Shown here in pieces: positions 22,033 through 34,498 of a DNA stretch of 64,000 bases. Under the pieces are notes generated by a model. It was not told the origin of the DNA. It searched no databases and saw only the letters and a list, made by a program, of their open reading frames with translations. Numbering within the stretch: the first letter of the stretch is position 1; every line of letters begins with the position of its first letter. The stretch comes from Rotaria socialis (lineage: Eukaryota; Rotifera; Eurotatoria; Philodinida; Philodinidae): positions 21,808-85,807 of the forward strand of contig CAJNYU010004572.1 of assembly GCA_905331475.1 (NCBI GenBank). Direction: 5' to 3'. The translations under genes and the position numbers were made by a program.

Positions 22033-22833
22033 ATTTGAAGAAGGTTAGTTTGGAATGAAGAAGAAAATTAACACATAATATCCACTGTTGTCTTATGAAA
22101 TATTTTTTATAAGAAATACTGAAGTAATAGATTAGAATTTCGAACAAACTCCTCCTCCTCCTCCTCTTTATACGAACCTTATATCAATAATATCTCTAAT
22201 AAAGGCCATAAAGCAATCTCTGCAATAAGTAACATCGTTTACGTTGTGGTTCTCATTTTAATATCACATGAATGGTACTAACAGCTTTTCATTAGAGAGT
22301 TTTCTCGAACCTATGTGAAAGTTGTACGCTGTAACTAAAGACAAACCAGATAGATGAACCTATATTTGGTTTTGCTGCATATTGTGAAACAATCAGTAAT
22401 AAAGTATGATTGGGTTTGCTCATTCAATTGCAATAACTACGTAGATTTTACTGAACATTTCAAGAGCGTTTCCGAGTAAAAATATCTGCTATTCAGATAG
22501 AAGCCGTTTCCAAAAGTTTTCTTAGTCTCAATGCTCTATATTTGAGAATCAGTAAATATTTTTATTTCATTTCTATTTTGGGAATTGAAAATCGAAAATG
22601 TTAGTAGGATGAAACATGTAATCAACTTTAATATTATTTCTGTTTTAGATAAATATATACCATCAGCATATGTCGATCATCCGTCGTTTTTCATATAAAC
22701 TTATTCAAAAGCTTTCTATATGTTCTCCTTTCTGCTTTGTTGTCCACATCAAGTATTGTCATTATTAAAGAATAAAAATTTAATCAGGATTTCCTATTGA
22801 CTCGATGTACTAAACATAAACGATATTGGATTC
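22033..22833. other. Intergenic, no gene seen
   Basis: Downstream of the receptor gene; includes a short CTC trinucleotide run near 22151. No exon or element recognised. Confidence 0.45.
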
Positions 22834-22965
22834 AGTGGGCGTGTAGATTTGGGTGGATCCAAAGGAAAGATTCACACTGACTCACACCTGGGTTTGGGTG
22901 TGACTGTGGACGCCGGTGTACATTAGGATAAGGCTAGACACACCCACACCCACACCCCAACTTGT
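22834..22965. repeat. G/T-rich imperfect inverted repeat with telomere-like words
   Basis: The left arm (GTGGGCGTGTAGATTTGGGTGG) and the right arm, read as complement GGGGTGTGGGTGTGGGTG, are related, and a central GGGTTTGGGTGTGAC lies between. The right arm holds two to three TGTGGG units on the minus strand; TGTGGG is, as I recall, the telomeric repeat of Adineta vaga. Two or three copies are too few to call a telomeric tract. Confidence 0.45.
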
Positions 22966-23229
22966 AAGCAGAACCTCCGATTAATATTGACCATCGTATG
23001 AACACGGTAGAATCAAGATAATTATAAATAGTGGCCATAAAAAACGTAGGATATCTTAAGTAAGAATGGAAAATTCGAATATTTTCAGAATGTATTACTC
23101 CAAAGGACTGCCGAACAAGGACAAATTACTTTCCAAGTAGAACTGACTGAGCTGTATTCAGCCCAGATACCAATCGTACTCAAAATCTTCCTAAAAACTG
23201 AAAGACACAAAAACCACAAAAAAAAGCCA

Positions 23230-23930
23230 TACAGAATTCAGTCAATTTTGCTAAATCCCGTCGCGATTGGCCAGGAAGAATTTTTCAACATAGTCGCAGT
23301 AGCTTCCAGTCGATGGAACGGGTGGAAATCTGTTTAGAAACCATCGTGGCTACATCTGGAAGGTACTATTGGGCAATCACGCAAGGATTTAACAAAAACC
23401 TAGGAATGTGGACCGGATTTCTATGGGTTGGGAATGTTAAATCGAGCTCAAAAGATGTCTAATCGATAGAGTACAGCAAGATCTACATGGAAAATAGTAC
23501 GAGTCATTGTAACGTTCTTCTGGGCGAATCGCTATGGATTTTACCAAAATTGGTTCAGTTTCGTATGGTTTTTCTGGATTTTAGTTTTCTGCCAGGTAGT
23601 TTTTCAGTAGAATTCATATACGGGCTGGATAGATCCTGTCATGTTCTGCTTCAGAAGTCTTTTTTTTTGGAAAGCTGTTTGGGACGAATCCATTCAGGAA
23701 ATACTCGGATCCGGTTCAAAAATATTCTCCGTATGCCAGTTCAGCAGGGTGCTCTGCCCTACCCTGGCCAAGGTACAGGGCAGGACAGGCCAGGGGTAGG
23801 CACAAAAAATCACCCTGTGGACATCTCTGATCGTAACCGACAATAGATCCGTGCTCAGGAATCCTATCGGATTTTGTCTGGGAGTCGGATCCCATAGGAT
23901 TCGATAAGATCCGGTGTCGGATTCATTTAC
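23230..23930. repeat. GC-richer block of recurring GGAA / CGGATCC words
   Basis: Words such as TGGAAGG, GGAACGGG, GGATCCGG, CGGATTTT and CGGATCCCATAGGATTCG recur densely, as at 4750-5070. Composition is unlike the flanks. A 119-codon frame through it (23487-23846) has no domain logic and is treated as chance. It contains the small hairpin 23746-23817. Confidence 0.5.
23746..23817. repeat. 72-bp hairpin with CAGGGTG / CACCCTG ends
   Basis: Starts CAGGGTGCTCTGCCCTACCC and ends with an inverted, diverged form finishing CACCCTG, with inner TGGCC and GGCCA arms. Ends of the form CAGGG fit small hAT-like elements, but the 8-base flanks (CAGTTCAG and TGGACATC) do not match, so target duplication is not supported. 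Confidence 0.4.
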
Positions 23931-24433
23931 GTAGGTTATACGAAGAAAACGAAAATGTCAATGTATCATCAGAGAGAATAATATATAGACATGCACCAAA
24001 ACCAAAACTAGTTTTGAAATTTTGGTTGTGAGATTGGTTTTGGCTTGGAAAAATAATCTTTTGTGATTTATATCTTAGAGACTTATCAGACTTCCCGTCT
24101 GAGTAGAGTTTATCGTAGAATGTAATAAAACCTTTTTCTAACTATTATTTCATGTGTTTTTTTTGCGAAAATTTAAAAATCTTTGCGTTTCAGCAGCTAC
24201 GTGATCTATAATCATGTACTGACAATTTAGAAAGAGCAAAAATCAATCGATCGAATAGGTCAAATCTTTGATGTAGTTGCTGACTATAACAATCAGTTAT
24301 AGTTTTTATCATGCTCAGTTTACGCTTCAAAGACTCTTTATCATTGACGTTGTTATTTTTATTTTACTGCCCTCGTTTACTTCGACATATAAATGAATGT
24401 ATGTAAAAAAAAAAGAGAAGGTAAATAATAAAA
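23931..24433. other. Intergenic, no gene seen
   Basis: AT-rich sequence before the hydrolase pseudogene; no feature recognised. Confidence 0.4.
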
Positions 24434-25372
24434 ATGCCAAGTATTGCTTCTGATCCAGCTCAACACAACAGTAACACAAAAATGTGTTGTGTAATTATCA
24501 TGCTCTTCTATTTGTTGGCAATAGCCACAGGAGATGGCTCGACACCGGTCAATCAATCGTATCCATGACTGACATTACCACCGGCGCCTAACCTTCCTCA
24601 GCCTCGAACTGGTCAACATGCAAATATAGGTAATATACAAGTATGGTACGATATTTATGAACCAGAACACGGTACACCTATTCTCTTTCTTCATGGTGAC
24701 TTCACCAATGGTGATTATTGGGGGTTTCAAATTGAAGATCTGAAATCGTCTTACAAATGTATTGTAATGGATTCTCGAGGACAAGGACGAAGTACATCAT
24801 CAGCAGCTAGTATTACTTATCATCTGATGATGACTGATGTCGTCGGTACATTGGATTATCTCGGTATCAATCGAGTCCATATTGTTGGTTGGAGTGGCGG
24901 TGCAATTGTTGGTTTCAATTTAGCGATAAACTATCCGAATAAAGTAATTTCATTGTTTGCATTTGCTGCCAATTATATTATATCGGGTGTGAAAGAAATA
25001 GGTTCATTTGCTGTTTTCAATGAGCATCTGACACACACTGAAATTGAATATGGACAGCTGAATTCTGTACCAAATTACTAGGATTTGTTTACTAATTTAA
25101 CAACAATGTGAGATACTCTTCCGAACTGAAGTCAGGCTGACTTTGAGAAAATTCCCTAAAATATATTCGTATGGATCGTAGATGCTGATCGTGAAGAAGC
25201 TATCTATAGAAATCAGCTTGACACAATGTCACTTTGGATACCACAGGCTGGAGAACTAATATTACCAAGAACCAGCCATTTTCATTTCCTACAAGATCCT
25301 AACACGTTTACAGCGACTTTGAGACAGTTCATGGTCGGTGCTATGCCATTAAAGAATGATCAAATCGATTAA
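24434..25372 (+). pseudogene. Alpha/beta-hydrolase pseudogene with five internal stops, no frameshift
   Basis: One frame of 312 codons runs from ATG at 24434 to TAA at 25370. It begins with a hydrophobic leader (CVIIMLFYLLAIATG), then APNLPQPRTG, VWYDIYEPEHGTPILFLHGD (oxyanion-loop HG), CIVMDSRGQGRS, the nucleophile elbow VGWSGGA, a late Asp context VWIVDADREEA and the His context RTSHFHFLQDP, so all catalytic positions of a secreted serine hydrolase are visible. In-frame stops: TGA 24566, TAG 25079, TGA 25109, TGA 25127, TAA 25157. Each can be derived from Trp, Gln or Arg codons by one transition. A 54-nt GT-AG stretch could remove the first stop, but it would also remove PPAPNLPQ, which looks conserved. 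Probably a recently dead gene; substrate unknown. Confidence 0.8.
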
Positions 25373-27363
25373 AAAAGCAGTTTCAGCACTTCTTCGACGG
25401 AAATCGGTATTCACAGACGAACTATTTTCAATCTTTTTTTATTCGCATCATATTAGAACTTCATTCTAAAAGAAAAATATACTAACTAACCTATTCTCTT
25501 TAAAAATGCAACTAACAGATGTCAAGTAGCTCATTTTTGATCATTACTAACGACTAGCATATATATAATATTCATCAACACTTTCATTTCTAACAAAAAA
25601 TAAACTCTTCTGATTCGAATGAGATTTCTCAGTTTCAATTTTTATTCATTCTCGGCAACATCGTGCGTGGCGATAGTGGGAGTGTACACAAATTTATATC
25701 AAACCAACTATTTCAATCCAACAACAGATCGATTTACATTTAGATAACACAATTCGATGTAGTAATCTCAAATCTTACTTATCGACAATGTACTACAGTT
25801 GTAATAATCGAAGAAAAATAGTTTATTTCGTCGCCGATGAGTTTGCCTGTATTTTTACAAGATAATATTCTTTATAGTAGTGAATTATCTACTAAAATCT
25901 AAATAAAACTTCAAAATAAGAATAGATTATATAGTGTTGTATTTTATAGTCTGTCTTGAACGATAAATTTGCCTGAATTTTTAGATCAGTTGAAATAGTT
26001 TCAATAGCCGTTTAAAATAAACATCAATTTGAAATTGGATACGCTATGAATAACGTAAAGTGAGACATACCCTCACATTTTTGTGCTTGTCAATACACAT
26101 TCCAGCATTAAATTCTTATACTTTGTTTTTATCAATCACCACAATAGTACTGGCATGGGAAAATGAAAGCTGTTTTTAATTACATCACATTGATTAAACT
26201 CAAAGGAAAATTACCATTGAAGTTTATATTAGCATTTTGTTTTTCTACAGATGTCATAATAATCTTGCATTCGCTTATATTCGATTGGCAGCAATTCCTG
26301 ATATCGGTTTATTTCAATTCATATTTTACTTCGAGTCAAAATCAAGAACAACTCAACTATGTGTGCATTTAGCTTCAAGTCTAGTTCTGTTGCGTTTGAA
26401 TCCAAAAGAAAACAAAAAAAGACTTGGACGTCCACATAGAGCAAAAGTTCAAATCAAGCAGCTCGAATCATGTTGTCTGACAAGGAAAGATTCTGAAAAT
26501 CACATGTCAAGATGGTAATTCAAACAGGATATTACAATAAAAACTTATGCTGATTTCACAAGATCAATCGTTAAAATCAAAACATTCTGCATTGCTTCCA
26601 ACCATTTCGCTTCTATACTTCTTTAAGAAAAACAACTTTTCGAAGGTGAAAACCTACAAGAACTCATCGTTCACAATCTAAATAATCACGCCCTTGCATG
26701 CACTGCAATACTCAAAGAGGAACTCAACAATTTGCAAATTTTGAGTACAGCTATACCAAAAGAAAAAAAATACATTCTTTTTTATTATCGATAAATTTGG
26801 AATAAAAAGTCTCTATAAGACTTCACACTAAAAACCAAATACGAATTTCATAATACATGATGCTTATTTGATTGTCGTGGTTTAGCCAATAATTATGATT
26901 TTAGTTGACAAAAATAGTATCACCTTTTAATAATAAATTCTTTCAATCGTAAAGTATCGAAAGATTAAGCTGACTAACATTTATATCATAACTTTTACGT
27001 ACCCTTAATATCGATGTTTGACCAAAAAAAAAGAAATGAGTCACATACGCATCGGTGTATATTTGCATAAGAACAATCGAACTCATATCACGTTGCCAGC
27101 TGTAAATTCGTATGACAACAACAACAAACAAAGAAAGAAATTCACCTTACATTTTTCTTTCCTTATTCTTTCAGTAGAGCTAAAACACAAGCGTAGAGTG
27201 TGTAACTAAAAGACAAAGGTATATACAAAATTCATGAAAGACTCAACGAAAGAATACGTCAAACAAGATTCATTTACAAGTAAAGATTAATAATTCACCG
27301 TTGTTTATTTGGTTCTTGTTATGTCAAATTTTTGACTCAATAGATTATGATGATGAGTTCACA
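25373..27363. other. Intergenic with faint coding remnants
   Basis: Between the hydrolase pseudogene and the next gene. Two stretches look like decayed protein sequence: about 26240-26515 on the plus strand, with a basic segment KKRLGRPHRAKVQIKQLES, and about 26640-26770, with ENLQELIVHNLNNHALACTA and a following helix-like run. They may be remnants of a transposon protein; neither has an open frame of useful length. Confidence 0.3.
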
Positions 27364-29091
27364 ATGTCAGATCAGCAATCATCGATCAAAAATTTTGAAA
27401 AGTCCGATGATTCATGTCGAAAATTAACATTAATGGATGTCGATCAAGCATTACATACATTGAAAATTCATTCGAATTCATCTCGAAAACGAACTTTGTC
27501 TTCCAATGATACTACATCAACGAGGGTCTTCGTACAAGGTAAATTACCAGGAAATTATCTTTAATCAAGTGTATCAGCGATTATATGAAACTATTTTTTA
27601 ACTATTCAAAGCAAACACTCGATAGAGAATACGTAGAAAGAAAGAAAGAAAACTGTTCAACAAGACGAAATTGGCACACAGCGCCAAAAAAGAAAATATT
27701 TTCATTGTTGTAATGCACTTTCCATTCATCTATGCGTTATACTATTATAATACATTACACGGCAAATGGCAAACAGTTGTCAGCTTTCTATTTGAGAGTG
27801 GTAGCTCTTTGACTGAACTGAATTTTTATCCTGGAGTATTTTAAAGAGAATCGCAAAATTTGTTTGTCTGGCGGATTAAGCGTAGCGTGAATAACACAGC
27901 TTTATTTGTGGAAGATTAAACTTGTTTTTGAAGAAAATTTCCCTAGATTCCATAAACAGTTTATAAAATATTCGTTACATATTTCAGATTCTCGTATGAA
28001 ATTTAAACACGGCGCTTTTCTTTCAAAATATACAATAGCGCTATACTTCGAAATTCTACAAAAAAATCTCTGGAAACCATGCTAGTATGAACATTGCTAA
28101 GTCATTTTTGACAGTCCTACCTATTGCTAAAAGTATTTCTAGAAGTATGGATACGATAGATTAATAAAAATGGCCAGAACATTGTACCGAAATAAACTCT
28201 ATATTTTTTTGCGATAGATAAAAATGATTCAATGAGAGATTCATATTTTGAGTCGTCTATTTGCTTTATTTTAGATATAGTTAAATATTACATTGGAAAC
28301 CATTTAATATTAATGAATAGCTAAAATACCATCAGCTCTAGCATTTGCGCATCAATATTAAGATTTAAATCTCAGTGATTGCAACTTTTCTAGTTCCATT
28401 TTACAGAAACGTTTTTTTGCAGTGTTTTCTGATATTTCAGCTTTCAAAAATCGAATTAACGTTCCTTGAAAGCTTAAGCTATTTGGTTTATTCGTTGTTG
28501 TTCTTTTTACACGTAGTACATAAATACAGGAATATTATCCGTTGAGAGATCAAAATTAAAATTTAGGATTTATTTTAATTTTAAATAGAATATGATTGTT
28601 GTCGTCTACGCCAAGCAAGTTCTTCGTCTCATTTACTATTGCCACTGGCTCGTCGCGGTCGCTCAGTATTTTCATCTCGATCTAATCGCTTATTATGTTC
28701 GAATTGTACAAAACTTAAACAACAGCAACAAATCGATATTTTACAACGTCAGGAAAAACAAAAATTTCATTCAAATCATACTTTTCAAATAACAATTAAT
28801 TTAGATTTATCATCCGAAGAACAAAATGCTTTAAATAGTCATCAATATGAATCGAGTAAGACACTCGTTTGGAATACCAATAGATCACATGGAAACAATC
28901 TTAACCTTTCTTATGATGCACAGTCCTTAGATGAAACTGGCAGAAAAAATTTACTAGATCAAACAGTAAAAAAACTGCAAATAATTCTCAATAATCAATC
29001 AACGGCAATAGAAGAACAAAATCCTGAAACTACTTCTCATCTATTACAAACAACAATAAATATTCTTTCTTCATCACAAAACTCGATTTAA
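27364..29091 (+). CDS. Unrecognised two-exon gene
   Basis: Exons 27364-27538 and 28589-29091 join in phase 1 over a 1050-nt intron (donor AAG/GTAAAT, acceptor AAATAG), giving about 225 residues. The protein begins MSDQQSSIKNFEKSDDS, is Ser- and Lys/Arg-rich, and has ARRGRSVFSSRSNR, a single CSNC pair, a Gln/Lys-rich helix (KLKQQQQIDILQRQEKQK) and an Asn/Gln-rich C terminus. No catalytic motif or membrane segment is visible; a nuclear or scaffold role is possible but unsupported. The second exon is uninterrupted and in phase with the first, which is the main support for a real gene. An earlier in-frame start exists at 27301, but the stretch before 27364 is hydrophobic and unlike the rest. Confidence 0.6.
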
Positions 29092-29107
29092 ATTTATTGA
29101 AAATAGG

Positions 29108-29335
29108 ATAGACTAAAAAAACCGAAGATAACGATTATTGGATCCTATCGTACAATGAATTAGTTTTAACAACAATCAAAATACTAGAAGATATTTACAT
29201 GATAATTGGTGTTGTTTCCGACCTGTATTAGATATTAATAAAATAAAATAAATTGATGATGAATCTTCTTAATATGATAAACTACGTAGTTTTTCTTCTA
29301 AAATTAAAAACAAGACAATCAATAAATATATATTC
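29108..29335 (-). pseudogene. Decayed duplicate of the last exon of the Ig-superfamily gene
   Basis: This segment aligns along its whole length with 30247-30482, in the same orientation, about 1.14 kb apart. Read on the minus strand it keeps the acceptor-like TTTTAG and fragments such as ILEEKLRSLSY, EDSSSIYF and KYLLVF, LLLKLIHC, but has stops after SY and VF. It is a direct partial duplication of the terminal exon that has since decayed. Confidence 0.7.
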
Positions 29336-29754
29336 CAATGACGAAGAAAAATTTTGAACTAAACCAAAATGTATTTTTTCTCACATTTTAAGATATGAAG
29401 AGGAAAGTGTAAAGGCGAAGTTTTCTCTTGATTCACACGCTAGAAGATTCGTAGACTATAGTCTCCACTGAGTCCTTTTGATTAAACCAAAAGTCAGATT
29501 TGCGAAATATGCAATAGCTAGTGGGAATCGTTTCTTTCGTAAAGTCTTGTCCGAGTACCCTTGAACAAGATCGACAATTAGCAACAAATACAAGAAAGAA
29601 GATTTGAGAATCTAATAAAAAAAATTCCTATGTACAGAACGAGTGGAATTAAGTTATAAAGAACAAATAGAGGAGTATCACTTTCAATCTCATAAAGATT
29701 TTATGATTTCACAATACTTACGTATGTAAGTCAGTTGTTAGTATTAGCATTTAT

Positions 29755-29801
29755 GGGTGTGTGGATGTGACTGTATTTTTAACTCAACCACACCTACACC
29801 C
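29755..29801. repeat. GGGTGTGTGG hairpin
   Basis: Left arm GGGTGTGTGGATGTGA and right arm TCAACCACACCTACACCC are imperfect reverse complements separated by about 15 bases. Same word family as at 11926 and 22834. Confidence 0.5.
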
Positions 29802-30246
29802 TCTAAGATGAAACTGAAACTTTTACAATCACCATTTTGCTAGTGTTCAATTGATGGTTCATTTTATCTATAAACAACATCAATTTGACAATTTCAGACC
29901 TTTTGTCATTTGGCAACGATGATCAAAACGTGATATCTTATCTTACAGAAAGTTTCCTTAACTAGATAAAAATTTTACATCTGTTGAAATTCGAAGATAA
30001 TATTTGTAATCAGCGTTAAATCTTGCATAGAATGATATATTAATTTCAATACACGGCGACAAACGTGCTATGGTCGATTCCTGGATAAGTGCCGCAGGCA
30101 AAAACGTCATTAGATCAATTTTACAAAATTGAGCCGTTAAAAATGTTTTCCACAGCTGTTTTACTGAATATTTCGCAGTGTTTTATATACAAAACTAATA
30201 GAGATTGCAAAATATTTTTATTTGCACGCGTCTTTTATTTTAAAAT
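29802..30246. other. Intergenic, no gene seen
   Basis: AT-rich spacer between the hairpin and the 3' end of the Ig-superfamily gene; nothing recognised. Confidence 0.4.
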
Positions 30247-30274
30247 ATAATACTAAAAAAACCAAACAACAAAA

Positions 30275-32701
30275 TCAACGATTATTCGATTCTATTGCAC
30301 AATGAATTAGTTTTAATAATAATAAAAATACTAGAAGATATTTATAAGATGATTGATATTGTATTTGACCTGTATCCGAAGCTGCTAGCAGTAGGTAAGC
30401 AGATGATGAACCTTCTTGACGTGGCAAACGATGCAGTTCTTCTTCTAAAATTGATAGAATCGTATAAACAATAAATATAGATGCTTGACTCAAAAAGAAT
30501 AATTTAAATAGAATTAAAATCAATTTTTTTAATTTGTTAAATTAGATTTATTCTTGCTAGGTTAAATATGAACAAATCAACTTAAGTCGAAGAAGTTTAG
30601 ATAGAGAAAGTAAATACATATGAATGTCTATTGTACTGGTTGCTTCTTTTAACCGGATCAGTCTGTAACAGGTGAGAAAGTCATATAGAATTCTCAAAAT
30701 ATCACGAAGACGTTGTGCTAAGCTATTGTCTAATATTAGATTATCATAAGAGCTTAAATGAAGAGACGTATAATAACGATAAAGTAGCTTATTTCTCACT
30801 TTTCACATTAGTCTACCGAAGGAATCTATCGTTTTAATACGAATCTAGATGCACTACTGCTAATCCAATTCTAATAGAATTTTCTGGAATAATCTATTCA
30901 TAAAATGACAATAAAACAAAACAGTATGAATCAGAATTGGAAATAAACTTCACGACGAACACAGTTTCCCTGATGTGCCATGAAAAACATAATAGGGTCT
31001 AGGTATGAGGAGAGATCATAGCCAAGAAACAACCGTTCATAGAACAACCTACGATGACGAATCTTTATTACGTATATAACAAGAATGAGCTATAAAATAT
31101 CTAAAGTCTAGCATTCTAAAAAGTCATGGTGAGAAAATACAACATGTTAAAACTTACTAGTTCTCCGTCTAACTAATACTGATGATTCCTTGTCATCATA
31201 TCTACATGTATAATTTGTTTGATTAAAATGATTATTATTCGTATTCGAAAATACTGTTAAACGTTGTGTATTCGATGAAATTGTTTCAATAAAAGATTGA
31301 TATCTATCTTCATTCAATAATTGTCCGTTAACAAGCCACATTAAATTATGAACATCAATTGATGAGCCACACAAAATTGAGCATGTTATTGTAAATGTTC
31401 GATTGACCGGATAAAGAAGTATGGGTGACGATGGAGAAAGATATGGATGAGCTATTTTAGAAAAAAAAACAAATCTTAGAGTTGCTTTTTGTGTATGTCC
31501 TTCGAAAACAAAATCTTACAATTCACAACTAATTTAATACCATGTTGACCACTGGTACTTGATTTACATGTATAGTAACCTTGATCTTCCATTAAAAGAT
31601 TATTTATTGATAAGCGAGAATTTGAGGACGATGATGAAATTAAATTAAAGCGGCCATTTGCTGCATATTCTGGTAAAAGAATATCACCAATAGCAATAAG
31701 GGATAAGCGATGGTGAGATGTATTGGGACGAAACCAGGAAATCTAATATTTGATAAATTAAACTATCGATAATTCGAAATGGGAGCAAAGTTTTTGTTGT
31801 TATGATTTTATACAACTCATTGCTTTTCCAAAAGAAATGCTGTTTATGATATAGATGAACAATGGTTGTAGTCTTCTTTTAGTTGAGGAAAAATGCTAGG
31901 TACTAATATATACGTTTGGATTATAAGAATACTCAAGTCTAAATGTTAACGTAAATACAACTCACAGTAGGTTCCAAAACTTTTAGGAAAGTAATTGTAA
32001 TTATAAAATGATATCTGTTTTTTTCTCTCGAAAATGAGCTACAAATGACCAAAATTTTAGAACGCCAACTTGTATCTCCTCATATTTTGCTAACATACTA
32101 TAAAAGAAAATAATCCTTCTCAAAAGTATGCAGCAACCTATTTCTAATTATATGAAGAATAAAGCCATCGAAAAAATATTAAAACTAACAAAATACGATA
32201 CGCTAACGTAATACCAAATGTTACATTGAAAAAAATCCTGAACACATGTCAACAGCATACTGTCATACATCACTTCAAGACACTCGTTAGATACTACAGT
32301 AAAAAATAGATACTGCTCAAATTTAGAATTCCCATCATCTTAATTTTTCCAGATTTTTCCAATACTTTTCTATTCTCTTGAGGGAATTTTTCAATAAAGG
32401 AAAATAATGAATTTTATTTTCTATGCTCTCTCAATGACATACCACTTCATCAGATTGTTTTATTGAACGAATAGGGCAATTCAGTTCCACATTAGTACCA
32501 CATGTAACATGCATTATTGTCTTGGCTGTTGTTGAACCATTAGCTACGAAAAGTTACAATAAAAGAAAAAGCAACTAATTATCATCATTCCCACAGGACT
32601 CGTTACTTACTACAATATGATAATGATTGTAATAGAAGCAAATAAAAAGCGACAAAATCACCAAATCTTCGAAACGACAAGTTGATAGCGATGTTGATCA
32701 T
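30275..32701 (-). CDS. Ig-superfamily cell-surface protein (V-set plus second Ig domain)
   Basis: Five exons on the minus strand, phases consistent throughout: 32701-32611 (signal peptide, VAFYLLLLQSLSYC), 32543-32443, 31742-31520, 31451-31158, 30444-30275; about 292 residues. Exons 2 and 3 encode a V-set-like domain with the expected Cys (VELNCPI), Trp (ISWFRPN) and D-x-G-Y-x-C (MEDQGYYTCKSS). Exon 4 encodes a second Ig domain (FTITCSILC, LMWLVNGQ, TNYTCRYDD). The last exon has a short polar stretch (EELHRLPRQEGSSSAYLLL) and a C-terminal hydrophobic segment YLLVFLLLLKLIHC with a few residues after it, which could be a membrane anchor or a GPI signal. A role in adhesion or recognition at the cell surface is inferred from the domains. 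A decayed copy of the last exon lies at 29108-29335. Confidence 0.75.
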
Positions 32702-34458
32702 TATTATCGATAAACGTCTGCCACATTGCGTCTGCAATAATACATATAAAAATCATTGTGGACATTCATATATATCTCGGGTGTGATTAACTTTATAGTA
32801 GTAGTAGACGTCACCTAGACTGCTCTTTTTCTCTTTTATTCGATACACAAACATATACACACGCCTCACATAAATTTCGATCTTTCATCATTTTCTTCTC
32901 AATTAAAATCATATTTGATGTTAAGCTACAACATATATAATAGACGAGGATAATGTTAACCCTGATATATCGAATTTGTCCGCCTTTGTCAAAAAATGAA
33001 ATTTTTTCTATTCACCTATGCGTTTATAATTAAACGATTCGCATAGATTCAAATGTTATTAAATAAAAATGACTCATTTTTAATAGACTACATGCATGTG
33101 CAACTTCTCTGCGTTCTTTTTTTGTTGTTTCTAATCATCAAACAATTAATTGATGTCGATATGTGTTTATACGAAATTCGATTCTATGTAGCTTTTGCCA
33201 TATGTCAACAATAGAAGAAAAAGAACAACTGTTCAGTCTGTCTCATTGCTACATGTATGCTCTCACACATAGGCAGCACGAGCAGACGACGTAGAGAACA
33301 AAGAGAAAAAAAGGGGAAAGTTAACTTTTGAGAGAGTACAAGCACTTGAACGGTTTATTACATAAATAGAATAGACGCAACGAGTCATGCAGACAAAAGA
33401 TTGTTCAATAAGTCAGACACAAAGCAAAGAGAGGCAAAATGAGAGACACAAAGGCAGAATCAGGGAACAAGATAGAATAATTTATTCTTTACCATTCAAG
33501 CTAAAACAATGACGACAAAGACAAAGACAAAGCAAAGAATTTAAAATTAGATCGATATAAATGATGATGTATGACACACGAGATCACATCAGCGTTAATA
33601 GACCAAAGAGAGACAGAAAAGAAGCAGCAATAGGATTTGGTTTCGTATGATGATTGAACCATTATGCACGTGCGGCTCATCTCATGTGCATATATATATG
33701 CTCTTGAATCTCCTAACGACATCCGTGATGCAACTCATACATACATACATATATATATAAGTCAAGAAAAAGACATGATCAATCAACACTCAAACAAATG
33801 GACTTCTCGTTTTTTTTTGTATATATATATATATTTCTTGTCTATTCTTGCAATTTTTTATTCGAACATTTAAGTAAGATGATCATTATATTGAATATAT
33901 AATATAGATATTTGTTTTATACAAAAACAAGACCTTCATATCTGACATTCCTAATGGGTGTACAGTATATATATATATATAATGATGTTGTAGTATCTCT
34001 GTAACATATATACTTGCATAATCACAAACAGATCGCTCAATTCTACTAAGGCAATGTCAAAAATCAATTGATAACAATTCTCATACTCAATTGTTCATTA
34101 TCGATTGATTTTGATCCGTCATGGTAAATGAACACACAAACGAAACAAATTTATGTAGGTTCTAAATAAAACAACTTACTTGAAGTTTCTTTTTTGTTGC
34201 GATGTAACCTTCACACCACAATTGTTTCCGATAATATCCACTTGACGATGGAAAGATAGATGTCTATATATGTAGTATGAATAGAGTTCTATAAAGTTTG
34301 TATCATCATCTATTTGAAGAACGTAGATGATAGCGTGCAGCTATTCAATAGAAAGTATTGTGGATTCGTTGAGTTGAATTATGAACAAGAAATGATGAGC
34401 ATTCCTCGAGTTGTCGATTAAGCATCAAGAGACATACAGAGAGAAGAAGAGAAGAAAA

Positions 34459-34498
<40 letters not shown>

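Noticed and set aside
22932-22955. Telomere end or long interstitial telomere tract
   Set aside because: Only two to three units of a TGTGGG-like word are present and they are part of a hairpin.
23487-23846. 119-codon frame
   Set aside because: Lies in a dispersed repeat with hairpins; composition follows the repeat words.
24566-25159. Selenocysteine or stop-codon readthrough in the hydrolase
   Set aside because: All three stop codons occur, in positions expected to be Trp, Gln or Arg; decay explains this better than recoding.
30557-30799. 80-codon minus-strand frame between Ig exons
   Set aside because: It lies in the 713-nt intron before the last exon; joining exon 4 directly to 30444 keeps phase and gives a sensible end.
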